Shown here piece by piece: positions 44,198 through 51,843 of a stretch of DNA of 64,000 nucleotides (its first letter is position 1; each line of letters starts with the position of its first letter). The stretch is from Phreatobacter oligotrophus (GTDB lineage Bacteria > Pseudomonadota > Alphaproteobacteria > Rhizobiales > Phreatobacteraceae): contig NZ_PZZL01000001.1 in NCBI RefSeq assembly GCF_003046185.1, forward strand, positions 496,001 to 560,000. Reading direction: 5' to 3'. A program made the translations under genes and the position numbers. Below the pieces are notes generated by a model. That model was not told where the DNA came from. It saw only the letters and a list, made by a program, of their open reading frames with translations, and ran no database searches.

Positions 44198-45418
44198 TCA
44201 GGCGACGGCGTCGTTGCGGAAGCGGCGCTCCAGCATCGCCATGGTGCCGAGCGCGATGAGGGCGGCGCCGCAGGACATGGCGAGCGTCGCGGTTGGGCCG
44301 GCCGTGCGCATGACGAAGGCGAAGGCCATGGGGGCGAGGGCGAAGACGATGTTCTGCGGCAGGGTGAGCCAGCCCGTCATGGTGGCGTAGGCGTCCTTGC
44401 CGAAGAGGGCGAGGGGAGCGACCGAGCGCACCACCGTCATGGCGCCAGCCGACATGCCGTAGCCGATGACGAAAGCCGTGGCGAGGCCGGCTGAGGCCGG
44501 CGACAGGATCGGCAGGACCACCGCGATGGGCATGATCGCCGAGGTGACGACGCCGACCGTGAGGATGCCCGTCGAGCGGCCGAAGACGATCTCGCCAAGC
44601 CGCGAGATGACCTGCGCCGGGCCCATCAGGCTGCCGGCGAAGATGGCGAAGGCGACGGGATGGCCATAGGCCTTGAGAATCTCGACGATCTGCAGCGGCA
44701 GGCCCCAGGAGACGAAGCCGGCGAGCGAGAAGGCGACGGCCATCAGGGTGAAGGCCGAGCGCCGTCGCTCCGGGGCAAGGCTCGGAGTGGCGACCGGCCG
44801 CGGGGCCGCGCTGTCGCCGTCCCGGGAGGCGCGGGGTCTCAGCGCCACAAGATGGATCGGCACGCAGACCAGGACATGCAGGGCAGCGAAGACGAGGCAC
44901 ATGGCCCGCCAGCCGATCTGGGCGTCGAGAAAGGCCGAGAGCGGCCAGAAGATGCTGGAGGAGAAGCCGCCAAGCAGCATCAGGAGACCGATGCCTTGGC
45001 GGGCGCGGGGGCCGGCGAGCTGCGACATGGCGGCGGCCGCCGCCTGGGTCAGGGCGAGGGGCGTGCCGAGCCCGATGAGCATCCAGGCCGCGACATAGCC
45101 GGCAAGTCCGGTCGCCTGCGAGAGCACGGCGAGCGCGGCGGCGAAGACGAGCGACCCGCAGGCCATGGGCCAGCGCGACCCGCTGCGATCGATGATCCGG
45201 CCGAATCGCGGCGCGGCGGCAGCGCCCACCAAGAGCATCACGGTGATGCCGCCAAACACCGCTTCCGGCGCGATGCCGAGATCACGCGTCAGCGGTCCGA
45301 CCATGACCGCCGGCAACCAGAAGGTCGTGCCCCAGCCGATCATCTGCGTCACCGCCAAGGGGGCGGCGAGCGGCAGGAGGCGGACGCTGTCGGCGGGCGA
45401 GGGAAGCGCGTCGGTCAT
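44198..45418 (-). CDS. MFS transporter
   Basis: 406-residue permease with 12 predicted helices. The N-terminus (LAAPLAVTQMIGWGTTFWLPAV) and the loop RFGRIIDRSGSRWPMACGSL match MFS_1 carriers of the oxalate/formate or aromatic acid type. It is 90 bp upstream of hmgA on the same strand but hmgA has its own promoter, so the two are probably transcribed separately. Substrate unknown. Confidence 0.83.
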   Translation of the reverse strand: MTDALPSPADSVRLLPLAAPLAVTQMIGWGTTFWLPAVMVGPLTRDLGIAPEAVFGGITVMLLVGAAAAPRFGRIIDRSGSRWPMACGSLVFAAALAVLSQATGLAGYVAAWMLIGLGTPLALTQAAAAAMSQLAGPRARQGIGLLMLLGGFSSSIFWPLSAFLDAQIGWRAMCLVFAALHVLVCVPIHLVALRPRASRDGDSAAPRPVATPSLAPERRRSAFTLMAVAFSLAGFVSWGLPLQIVEILKAYGHPVAFAIFAGSLMGPAQVISRLGEIVFGRSTGILTVGVVTSAIMPIAVVLPILSPASAGLATAFVIGYGMSAGAMTVVRSVAPLALFGKDAYATMTGWLTLPQNIVFALAPMAFAFVMRTAGPTATLAMSCGAALIALGTMAMLERRFRNDAVA

Positions 45419-45564
45419 GGAGGGGGCGATGCCTTGCGGCCCGCTGTCGCAAAAAGGGGCCGCGATTGAGCCGGCTTATGGCCGCCGCCACAAGCGCCGC
45501 GGGTGCACGGCAGACCGTCGCCCCTTGATCGGCGGCCGCAAATATGGTCACTCGCCGAACCGGC

Positions 45565-45638
45565 GCGGGTATAGCTCAATGGTAGAGCAGCAGCCTTCCA
45601 AGCTGAATACGCGGGTTCGATTCCCGCTACCCGCTCCA
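45565..45638 (+). tRNA. tRNA-Gly (anticodon TCC)
   Basis: 74-nt cloverleaf including an encoded CCA end. The acceptor stem pairs GCGGGTA (45565-45571) with TACCCGC (45628-45634), the discriminator is T, and CCA is at 45636-45638. The D-arm is GCTC-AATGGTA-GAGC, the anticodon loop CTTCCAA reads TCC, and the T-arm GCGGG-TTCGATT-CCCGC is perfect. The prophage integrase gene starts its downstream territory within 55 bp, so the 3' half of this gene is the likely integration target and was restored by phage DNA. Confidence 0.97.
45608..45638 (+). other. Presumed attL core (3' end of tRNA-Gly)
   Basis: Tyrosine integrases of this class recombine within the anticodon or T-arm to 3' end of tRNA genes. 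The tRNA is intact, and an integrase gene points at it from the phage side. The exact core cannot be fixed because the right end (attR), which would carry a partial tRNA-Gly copy, is outside the window. Confidence 0.6.
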
Positions 45639-45655
45639 GCACTTAGCCCCGATCC

Positions 45656-45687
45656 GTTAGAGAATGTTAGAAAACCCGTTAGAAAAC
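45656..45687. repeat. Three GTTAGARAA direct repeats beside attL
   Basis: GTTAGAGAAT (45656-45665), GTTAGAAAAC (45666-45675) and GTTAGAAAAC (45678-45687) lie in tandem between the tRNA and the integrase stop. Position, copy number and 10-12 bp spacing fit arm-type binding sites for the integrase. Confidence 0.6.
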
Positions 45688-45692
45688 TCGAT

Positions 45693-46937
45693 TCACGGCT
45701 TGTTCTGACCGCGAGAGGCCACGCGGATCCGCGCCACCTCCGCCGTCTTCTTCGCCGCGTTGCGCGAGTAGCGGGCCGTCGTCCGGACATCGGAATGCTG
45801 CGCATGGTGCCGGACTGATTCGAGCGGGGCGTCGGCATCGGTGGCCTCGGTGACGCCGCCGGCGCGGCTGTCCCGGTTCCAGACGTTCGCCGGGACACCG
45901 ACCGCGTCGGCGAGCTTGCGCCAATTCCGCGAGTAGATCAGGGGGCCGATGGGCTCGCCGCTGTTGGTGACGACGAGGGGGCCCTTTCGCTCCTCCGCAG
46001 GAACGGCCGCTATCGCCAGCTGCACCAGCGGGTAGAGCGACAGATCGAAGTCGAAGGGGTGATCGGTCTTCGACGTCTCGCCAGCGGCCCGGCCGCCCTG
46101 GATGATCTCCCACGTCAGGCCCGGCAGCCAGACCTCCTGCCCGACCTGCACGGCGCCCGGCGGCATCTTGTAGGGGCCGCGGGGCTTCTCCCACGTGCCG
46201 ATCACGTCCGTCTGGCGCAGGGTGAGCTCGAATTGGAAGGCCTGCCCGATGGCGATGGACCGGAACAGCTTGGTGCCGCGCTTGAGCCCTTCCCGCACGA
46301 TGGCGTCGGCGTGCTTAAACTCGAGGAATTGCTTGCGGGCCTTGGGCGCCGCGAATTCGATGGTCGACAGGATCTCCAAGGCCTGACTGCAGCCCGGCAG
46401 CCGGAGCTCGATGCCGAAGCGCAGGAGCGTGCGCACCATGCTCATCTTGGCCTGCGCCGAGCGCGTGAACGGCTCGCCCTCGTGGCCGGGGGGCGTCAGC
46501 CAGTTGGTGTGCCAGCGGCGGAAGTCCGGACCGGTCAGCGTGCCGATGGTGCGCTTGCCGACGGTGCGCACGATGTCCTTGCAGTAGGAGACATAGTTCC
46601 TCTGCGTGCCGGGCACGCAGGCATGGAAGGGGGAATCGGGGTGCGACTGGTAGATCCGGGCAAGGCTGCCGATGGTCCCGTCCCAGCGCTCATGCGGTCG
46701 GAGGAGAGTGCCATCCGCCCATGCCAGCATGTCGGCCCACAGCCGCACGCATCGCTCGGCATAGAGCGCTTCCTTCGTCGGCGCGTCCATGTCGGTGGGC
46801 GGATCGGGCATGAGACGGACGGTCGCCGGCTCGAAGCCGCGCGAGCGGAGATCACGGCGCGCGATCCACCAAGCCTCGCGTCGCCCTTGGCGCGCGATAA
46901 TGGTCAGGCCCGGGCACGACGACGGCGGCCTCCCCAA
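45693..46937 (-). CDS. int: Phage tyrosine integrase
   Basis: 414-residue site-specific recombinase. Residues 60-180 form the SAM-like core-binding domain. In the catalytic domain R241 (TLRQTDVIG), K290, R358 (NRDSRAGG, where the usual H-x-x-R reads R-x-x-R), H381 (HHAQHSD) and nucleophile Y390 (TTARYSRN) are visible. The TTG start at 46937 is the first start after an upstream stop, follows GGAGAAGAG, and keeps an N-terminal arm-binding-like segment (LTIIARQGRREAWWIARRDL); ATG at 46811 would remove it. It is last gene of the leftward prophage operon and overlaps the preceding small gene by 34 bp. Confidence 0.92.
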   Translation of the reverse strand: MGRPPSSCPGLTIIARQGRREAWWIARRDLRSRGFEPATVRLMPDPPTDMDAPTKEALYAERCVRLWADMLAWADGTLLRPHERWDGTIGSLARIYQSHPDSPFHACVPGTQRNYVSYCKDIVRTVGKRTIGTLTGPDFRRWHTNWLTPPGHEGEPFTRSAQAKMSMVRTLLRFGIELRLPGCSQALEILSTIEFAAPKARKQFLEFKHADAIVREGLKRGTKLFRSIAIGQAFQFELTLRQTDVIGTWEKPRGPYKMPPGAVQVGQEVWLPGLTWEIIQGGRAAGETSKTDHPFDFDLSLYPLVQLAIAAVPAEERKGPLVVTNSGEPIGPLIYSRNWRKLADAVGVPANVWNRDSRAGGVTEATDADAPLESVRHHAQHSDVRTTARYSRNAAKKTAEVARIRVASRGQNKP

Positions 46938-47200
46938 TTCTCTTCTCCATCATCATACAGGGCAGCCTTGGCAGGCCCCATCGGAGCGAGCCCCGTCTGC
47001 CCATCAAACCACTGATCGACCCTGGCTCTCAACCTCTTCCCGAGGATCGGGTGGATAGGCGGGAAGCCTGCTGCCTCAAGGCGAACCGCGGCGAGGCGCC
47101 ATTCGGTCATGGTCATCTGGCAGCGACGAGCGATCTCATCCTCCCCGATGACATAGTCGGGGATCCCCGCCGCGCCGCGTTCGAGGGTGCGCGACGTCAT
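46904..47200 (-). CDS. Small winged-helix-like prophage protein (excisionase candidate)
   Basis: 98-residue basic protein directly upstream of int. The segment YVIGEDEIARRCQMTMTEWRLAAVRLEAAGFP reads as a helix-turn-helix followed by HPILGKRLRARVDQWFDGQ, and the C-terminus is arginine-rich (GGRRRRARA). Size, basic charge and position next to int suggest a recombination directionality factor, but this is inference. The ATG at 47200 overlaps the previous stop by 4 bp. Confidence 0.65.
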   Translation of the reverse strand: MTSRTLERGAAGIPDYVIGEDEIARRCQMTMTEWRLAAVRLEAAGFPPIHPILGKRLRARVDQWFDGQTGLAPMGPAKAALYDDGEENWGGRRRRARA

Positions 47201-47424
47201 CCCGCCCCTCCTTTCGAAGCCGCTATGATCTCCTTCACCCGGTCGCGGTCGAGCCACACCACCAGACCGAGCTGAACGGTACCGTCAGGGGTCAGGCGCT
47301 GCTCGGTGCCGAACGTGATGAAAGTACCGTCCTTGCTCATGTTGAGCGATTTCGAGCACTGGTCGAGATTCTGAAACTGGACCTTGTCGTCTCCATAGGC
47401 GGCGATCAGCGCTGACAGGTTCAC
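47197..47424 (-). CDS. Hypothetical prophage protein
   Basis: 75-residue acidic-neutral protein; the visible pattern is helix (LSALIAAYGD) then beta strands (GTFITFGTEQRLTPDGTVQLGLVVWLD) and a C-terminal helix. GTG start overlapping the upstream stop (GTGA). No recognisable family. Confidence 0.6.
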   Translation of the reverse strand: MNLSALIAAYGDDKVQFQNLDQCSKSLNMSKDGTFITFGTEQRLTPDGTVQLGLVVWLDRDRVKEIIAASKGGAG

Positions 47425-47690
47425 GGCTTCGCCTCCCCGATGTTCTCGCGGACATGTTCCTCAACCTCGGTGAGGATCCGCCGCACGTGACGATTCAGCG
47501 TCTCGCAGGATGGCCGCCGCGTCTGGTTGGATCCGTCGAAGCAATCGCACCGGCCCTCCGGCGACGTCGCCTGGCACACCCGCAGCTTCACCTTTTCGGC
47601 GATGGTGAGATCCCCGATGGTCAGCAAGCCGAAGGCGCGGGGCGGACGGGCGGCGAACCGGCTGGTTCTCTTGGCGAAGCGCGGGATCAT
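47421..47690 (-). CDS. Hypothetical basic prophage protein
   Basis: 89-residue protein, strongly basic at the N-terminus (IPRFAKRTSRFAARPPR). It contains three cysteines in RVCQATSPEGRCDCFDG and one in RRPSCETLNRHV, which could bind a metal. The ATG at 47690 overlaps the preceding stop by 4 bp. Function unknown. Confidence 0.58.
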   Translation of the reverse strand: MIPRFAKRTSRFAARPPRAFGLLTIGDLTIAEKVKLRVCQATSPEGRCDCFDGSNQTRRPSCETLNRHVRRILTEVEEHVRENIGEAKP

Positions 47691-47785
47691 GGCGTGCGGC
47701 TCCATGCGGCCCAAAAGACGAGGCACCAGCTGCCGATGGCGCCGGCGATCATGATGATGAAGACGGTGAAGGCGCGGCCGGTCAT
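47687..47785 (-). CDS. Tiny single-pass membrane protein
   Basis: 32-residue protein consisting almost entirely of one membrane helix (FTVFIIMIAGAIGSWCLVFW) with a positive N-terminus (MTGR) and tail AAWSRTP. Both ends overlap neighbours by 4 bp (ATGA), which is the main evidence that it is translated. Function unknown; small phage membrane proteins often affect host envelope or superinfection. Confidence 0.55.
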   Translation of the reverse strand: MTGRAFTVFIIMIAGAIGSWCLVFWAAWSRTP

Positions 47786-48249
47786 GGATCCTCCACCTGT
47801 AGATCCCAAAAGCCTTGGGCGCCGCGCATCGGCCATGGCGGCTCGAATTGCCTGATGTCGGTGAGCGGCCACGCCCAATTCGCGTGGCCGTGACGGTCGG
47901 AATCGTTGACCGGGCCGCCGAATTCAGCGGCGACGTCGTGACCGCTCCGCGGGCGGCCGAGAACAGCTGTCCCGAGCACGCACGAAACCGGCAGCATGTC
48001 TGGCCGCTGGTGCCACCGTTCCAGTAGAGGCAGCGCTTCCGGTTTGAGGCACGTCGACCAGGCGTTCGCGCTCCGCAGCCTGACGATCAGGTCTTGGATC
48101 TCGGCCTTCCGCACGGGCCGCTTGCCGGCATGGATGCCGATCCGCTTGCCCTGCAGCGAGACAGGGGCGATCCAGCCGCGAAACTCGTAGGGCTTAGCGC
48201 CGGCCATGATGAGCGTCGCCCATGGCTGCCATATGGTCAGAACCTTCAT
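47782..48249 (-). CDS. ASCH domain protein
   Basis: 155-residue ASCH-superfamily (PUA-like) protein. The N-terminus KVLTIWQPWATLIMAGAKPYEFRGW is the typical ASCH start, followed by KRIGIHAGKRPV and ending with GHANWAWPLTDIRQFEPPWPMRGAQGFW (quoted in part). ASCH proteins bind RNA or modified nucleic acid. The ATG at 48249 overlaps the upstream stop by 4 bp. Confidence 0.85.
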   Translation of the reverse strand: MKVLTIWQPWATLIMAGAKPYEFRGWIAPVSLQGKRIGIHAGKRPVRKAEIQDLIVRLRSANAWSTCLKPEALPLLERWHQRPDMLPVSCVLGTAVLGRPRSGHDVAAEFGGPVNDSDRHGHANWAWPLTDIRQFEPPWPMRGAQGFWDLQVEDP

Positions 48250-48914
48250 GGCGTGTGCCTCTTGAAGGTGACGGCGATCACCCACGGGTTGTTCGCCCAG
48301 GCGCAGCCGGGCCGCTTGCCGTTGATCTCGTCCCAAAGGTGACGGAACCGCACGAGGGGCGAGGCACCGAGCGGCGGCTTCCCAGCCTGTGTTGCCGGCC
48401 CGACCGCGGGGAGATCGATGGTCAGGGCACCCTCATCGATGGCGTCGACCTCGAGCATGTCCTGCAGCCGCTCGACCCGCACAGCGGTCACCTCGAGCGT
48501 GATGCGGGAGGCCCAGCGCGGCATGTGGATGGAGGGCTTGGCGGGCCCGAAGCCAGGGACACGCTCGCTCGGCCCCAGCCGCTCATTGTCCGCGCAGTAG
48601 GCGACGCGGTTGGGCCCATAGTGCGCGGCCTCTCGCACCCACAGGCGGTCGCCGGGCTGGAACGGCACTGCCGTGCCAAATTCCCCGTCGTCGTCATAGA
48701 CGCCGAAAATGGGCTCGCCCTCGCATTCGTCGCCATGACGGTCAACGGCGACCGGGCGATAGATCTCCGGTCCGATGAGACGCGAGACGCCCACCGGCGG
48801 CTGCGGCTTCAACACCCGCCGCGTCTGCGTCTTACGGCCGTCGAGGATGGCGCGGACCATCGGGCCGGAGAACAGGATCGGCCGCTCACGGAACAGGTTG
48901 AGCGGCGCGGTCAT
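48246..48914 (-). CDS. Phage ASCH/YqfB-like protein
   Basis: 222-residue protein with the common phage signature RPILFSGPMVRAILDGRKTQTRR at its N-terminus (quoted in part), the middle block FQPGDRLWVREAAHY and the C-terminal NNPWVIAVTFKRH. Such proteins belong to the PUA/ASCH-like group and occur widely in prophages beside nucleic acid genes. It sits immediately before a second ASCH gene with an ATGA overlap, suggesting paired roles. Confidence 0.8.
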   Translation of the reverse strand: MTAPLNLFRERPILFSGPMVRAILDGRKTQTRRVLKPQPPVGVSRLIGPEIYRPVAVDRHGDECEGEPIFGVYDDDGEFGTAVPFQPGDRLWVREAAHYGPNRVAYCADNERLGPSERVPGFGPAKPSIHMPRWASRITLEVTAVRVERLQDMLEVDAIDEGALTIDLPAVGPATQAGKPPLGASPLVRFRHLWDEINGKRPGCAWANNPWVIAVTFKRHTP

Positions 48915-49234
48915 GGCTCGCCTCCGAACAGGTCCGGCGGCTCGATGGCGCAGACCGGCACACCGTCCTTGATGTCCGTATAGACGCCATCGAGGTTCGC
49001 GATGCTGTGCCCAGCGCCGGCGACAGCTCGCAGCGCGGATTGCGCGAGTTCGACCCGCCGCTCCGCCTCGATCTTTTCGGCCAGCGCCAATGCCAAGGCG
49101 AAGCCGGGACCTGTCGGCCCCCTCTTCGCTTGCTCTCGCAGCTCCTGCACGATGTCAGCGGCGCCGTAGAGCCGCCAGACAACGCCTTGCTGCTTCGGCG
49201 TGAGCGGAACGATGATGCGTTCGGGCTTGCTCAT
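48911..49234 (-). CDS. Hypothetical prophage protein
   Basis: 107-residue mostly helical protein (TPKQQGVVWRLYGAADIVQE, then LALALAEKIEAERRVELAQSAL). The C-terminal part (TDIKDGVPVCAIEPPDLF) is probably extended. The ATG at 49234 overlaps the upstream stop by 4 bp. No family recognised. Confidence 0.6.
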   Translation of the reverse strand: MSKPERIIVPLTPKQQGVVWRLYGAADIVQELREQAKRGPTGPGFALALALAEKIEAERRVELAQSALRAVAGAGHSIANLDGVYTDIKDGVPVCAIEPPDLFGGEP

Positions 49235-49533
49235 TGCGTCAGCCTCCCGATCCAATCGCGGCCCAGGTAGCGCTCGACATAGATCAGCGCCTCGTGGCGC
49301 CGGCCGATGGCCAGCTCGTCTCGCGCGCGCGTCAGGTCCGGATAACCGCCGGCGCTCGCCGCGGGCTGTGCATTGCCCGCCGGCCGGTTCAGGAGGGCGA
49401 CGGCGCCGCCCTCCGTCAGGATCCCGCGGTCGATGAGCTCCTGCAGCAGTTGCTCATCGCTGAATTCGTCCAGATCAACCTCGACGGTGGTGTAAACGTC
49501 GGCCGAGGTGCTTCGCCGCTTCCAATCGGTCAT
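49231..49533 (-). CDS. Hypothetical prophage protein
   Basis: 100-residue acidic protein. VDLDEFSDEQLLQELIDRGIL is an acidic helix that could act as a docking or DNA-mimic segment; a Gly/Ala-rich linker follows, then LTRARDELAIGRRHEALIYVERYL. No recognised domain. It begins 10 bp after the XRE gene ends. Confidence 0.6.
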   Translation of the reverse strand: MTDWKRRSTSADVYTTVEVDLDEFSDEQLLQELIDRGILTEGGAVALLNRPAGNAQPAASAGGYPDLTRARDELAIGRRHEALIYVERYLGRDWIGRLTQ

Positions 49534-49543
49534 CCCCGCCCCC

Positions 49544-49945
49544 TCACGCTGCGGTGAGGTTGGCGGCCGGCCCGTGGGCCGACAGCTGCGCGACGTTGAG
49601 CACCAGCGGGGCCAGCCCCTTGGCCTCGACCTCCGGCCAGACGGCCGCCATGGCGGCGCCGTGGCGGGTGGCCATCATGTTCGCCATGGTCTTTGCCTCG
49701 TCGGTCGGGGCGACGGCATCGTCCGGCAGGCCTTCGAAGAAGAAGGCGACGGGCAGACCAAGGACGCGCGCGATCTCGACCAGGCGCGAGCACGAGATCC
49801 GGTTCGAGCCCTTCTCGTATTTCTGCACCTGCTGGAAGGTGATGCCGAGCGCCTCGCCCAGCTTCTCCTGGCTCATGCCGAGCCGCATGCGTCCGGCGCG
49901 GACGCGGGTGCCGACATAGCAGTCCACGGGATGACCGATCTTCAT
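49544..49945 (-). CDS. XRE family helix-turn-helix protein
   Basis: 133-residue DNA-binding protein. The HTH spans about residues 12-66: GTRVRAGRMRLGMSQEKLGEALGITFQQVQKYEKGSNRI in its core (quoted in part). This form (TFQQVQKYEKG) is common among alphaproteobacterial XRE regulators and prophage regulators. It lies inside the leftward operon, distinct from the repressor at the control region, and may be a late switch. ATGA overlap with the J-domain gene. Confidence 0.87.
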   Translation of the reverse strand: MKIGHPVDCYVGTRVRAGRMRLGMSQEKLGEALGITFQQVQKYEKGSNRISCSRLVEIARVLGLPVAFFFEGLPDDAVAPTDEAKTMANMMATRHGAAMAAVWPEVEAKGLAPLVLNVAQLSAHGPAANLTAA

Positions 49946-50559
49946 GGGGACGTTCCTTCGATGTCGCGCACGGCCGCGTCCCGCGCGAGGTTGAGTTCGG
50001 CCATCAGCTCCTGCGAGCCGCCGCGGTCGGGATGGCGCTTCTTCGCCAGACCCCGGTAGGCATCGTTGACGGTCGCGACCGTGGCCGTGCGAGGCACGCC
50101 AAGGATCTCCGACCAGTGTTTCGGGGGAGGCAGGGCGACGAACCCGGCGAAGATCTCGCCCAGGTCGGCAACGCCGAGCCGCTCGATCTTGCGCGACGCC
50201 TCGATGTGGGCGGCCAGCGCGGCGATGTTGTCGGCGACGGTGCTATAGGTGTCGCAGGGCAGGCAGTGCGGCTTGCCCTTCACCATGAAATAGAGAGCGA
50301 CGCCGGGATCCTTCGGCTCCGCCTGGCCGGAGCGCGGCAGGCCGTCGAGCCGCAGTTCGACATTGGTGGACAGCACGATGGACTTGGCGCCGAGCCGATC
50401 CAATTCCCGCTGCAGCCGGTCGCGTGCCGCCGCGACCGTTAGCGCCTTCGTCTCGATGTAGCGGCCGTTGTTCACCTTCGTGTTGAAAGTGGCATTCCGC
50501 CGATGGGCGGTGCGCGGCCGGTGTTGTGGCCATGCCAGGGGAAAAGCCGAGACGGTCAT
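49942..50559 (-). CDS. J-domain (DnaJ-like) prophage protein
   Basis: 205-residue protein with a C-terminal J domain: WSEILGVPRTATVATVNDAYRGLAKKRHPDRGGS carries the HPD motif near residue 180. The N-terminal 130 residues are unique, with a paired cysteine segment HCLPCDTY. J-domain proteins recruit the host DnaK, for example for remodelling replication complexes. The ATG at 50559 overlaps the HNH gene stop by 4 bp. Confidence 0.85.
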   Translation of the reverse strand: MTVSAFPLAWPQHRPRTAHRRNATFNTKVNNGRYIETKALTVAAARDRLQRELDRLGAKSIVLSTNVELRLDGLPRSGQAEPKDPGVALYFMVKGKPHCLPCDTYSTVADNIAALAAHIEASRKIERLGVADLGEIFAGFVALPPPKHWSEILGVPRTATVATVNDAYRGLAKKRHPDRGGSQELMAELNLARDAAVRDIEGTSP

Positions 50560-51170
50560 GCTGCCTCCGTGGGCGCGTGCAGCGATGGTTCCGGAGTTGC
50601 CGGGGACGAGGGGGCCACCTGATCCCCGGCGTGCGAGTTGGCTCCGGATTGACGAGCGGAAAGGCGAGGCCGCTCCTCCTCGATCCCCACCGGCGCGGCG
50701 GGAGATCCAGCGGCGGCAGGCGTGACCGCCTCCGCAATGAAGAGATCGGCGGCAGCGGCCGTGGCGCGGCGGCGGGCACGGATCCCGGCGGCCCGGTGTC
50801 GGGCGTCGTAGCGGTTGTGGCAGCGCTGGCACCAATGGCGCAGGCGCGTCAGGTCGCGAGTTTCGAGATCGTCGTGATCGAGATGCGCGACGGTGAGCAC
50901 GATCCGGATGATCCGCAGCGGCTCCCGGCGATCGCCGTCGCTGCACCAGCTATAGGTGCCGGGCGCCGGCCACGTCAGGCGCAGGCCGTCGTCTCCGGTC
51001 GGATCGGCGGGCAGCCAGCGCCCGTTCGGCAGCCGGCCGCCCAAGGAGCCATTCCGCACGCCGCACGATGGTTCCTCGCACCGATTGCCCGAGCGAGCCC
51101 GGATCGCTGGCACGATCACCGTCTTCCAGTCGGCCGGGTATCTTCTCCGGTTCTCGGGGCGGATCGGCAT
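50556..51170 (-). CDS. HNH endonuclease-like protein
   Basis: 204-residue protein. The HNH motif is VLTVAHLDHDDLETRDLTRLRHWCQRCHNRYD (H in HLDHD, then CxxCH-N), and earlier cysteines in GNRCEEPSCGVRNG may complete a zinc site. The C-terminal 70 residues are Ala/Pro-rich and probably disordered. Possible roles are packaging-linked nicking or homing, but position in the early operon argues for replication or host DNA attack. It ends in an ATGA overlap. Confidence 0.83.
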   Translation of the reverse strand: MPIRPENRRRYPADWKTVIVPAIRARSGNRCEEPSCGVRNGSLGGRLPNGRWLPADPTGDDGLRLTWPAPGTYSWCSDGDRREPLRIIRIVLTVAHLDHDDLETRDLTRLRHWCQRCHNRYDARHRAAGIRARRRATAAAADLFIAEAVTPAAAGSPAAPVGIEEERPRLSARQSGANSHAGDQVAPSSPATPEPSLHAPTEAA

Positions 51171-51172
51171 GG

Positions 51173-51727
51173 TCAGCCGCCCTCCAACCAGCGAAGGTCG
51201 CAGTCCTGCCAGCGCAGGAGGTGCACCTTGGCGTGCCCGACAATCCGGTCCCCGGGCTTGGGCACATAGCCGGGCACGTAGTGCGACACGTACTCGGGCC
51301 CCATGATGGCGAATTGGACCTGATGCCGTTGCACCCGACGGATCCGCAGCGAGCCGTCGGCGATGTCGCGGCGGAGCGACGGGCAGTGCTCGACGCACCG
51401 CGCCGCGCATTCCCGGTGCAGCAGCGGCTCGACCTGCAGGATATCGCCGGCCTTGGCCGCGTTCATCCGGGGCGCCGCATGGGAGAGCGACACCTTGGTG
51501 CGATTCCGCAGGCTTCGGCCGCAGAGATCGCAGAGATCGTGGGCGATTGCCTCCCGCTGGCGCTGGGAGTGCGGCGCGCCGAATTTCGGCTTGCCGGATC
51601 CCGGCGCGACCGCCTGGCAGATGGCAAGGCGCCCGCCGACATGCGCGCACGGGCCGACATGGAAACGCTCCTCGCCGGTCCATGAGACGGTGAACGGAAC
51701 AGGCGTCTTGCCGAAGGTCAGCATCAT
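51173..51727 (-). CDS. Cysteine-rich prophage protein
   Basis: 184-residue protein with a possible zinc knuckle: HDLCDLCGRSLRNRTKVSLSHAA, followed by HRECAARCVEHCPSLR. The pattern CxxC...H..C..C suggests one or two metal sites. The C-terminal HYVPGYVPKPGDRIVGHAK region is beta-like. No family name can be given. The ATG at 51727 overlaps the tiny gene upstream by 4 bp. Confidence 0.7.
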   Translation of the reverse strand: MMLTFGKTPVPFTVSWTGEERFHVGPCAHVGGRLAICQAVAPGSGKPKFGAPHSQRQREAIAHDLCDLCGRSLRNRTKVSLSHAAPRMNAAKAGDILQVEPLLHRECAARCVEHCPSLRRDIADGSLRIRRVQRHQVQFAIMGPEYVSHYVPGYVPKPGDRIVGHAKVHLLRWQDCDLRWLEGG

Positions 51728-51843
51728 GCTGGCCACCGCTTGATCAGCGCCAAGACCAGAAGGCCCAGCGGCACGACGACGAAGAGGAAGATGAGCACGC
51801 GGGCGAAGTCGCGGCCGCGCGGGTTTTCGGGGTCATAGCTCAC
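51724..51843 (-). CDS. Tiny single-pass membrane protein
   Basis: 39-residue protein too short for routine calling. It has a charged N-terminus (SYDPENPRGRDFAR) and one membrane helix (VLIFLFVVVPLGLLVLALI) ending KRWPA. The GTG start overlaps the SNF2 gene stop (GTGA) and its stop overlaps the next ATG (ATGA), exactly continuing the pattern of the operon, which supports real translation. Confidence 0.6.
   Translation of the reverse strand: MSYDPENPRGRDFARVLIFLFVVVPLGLLVLALIKRWPA

Noticed and set aside
45565-45638. Possible disruption of tRNA-Gly by phage insertion
   Set aside because: All stems pair and CCA is present, so the gene is functional; integration restores the 3' end.
46811-46937. 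Truncated integrase starting at ATG 46811
   Set aside because: The region upstream in frame encodes a plausible arm-binding N-terminus and the TTG at 46937 follows a GGAGAAG ribosome site; the shorter form loses this segment.
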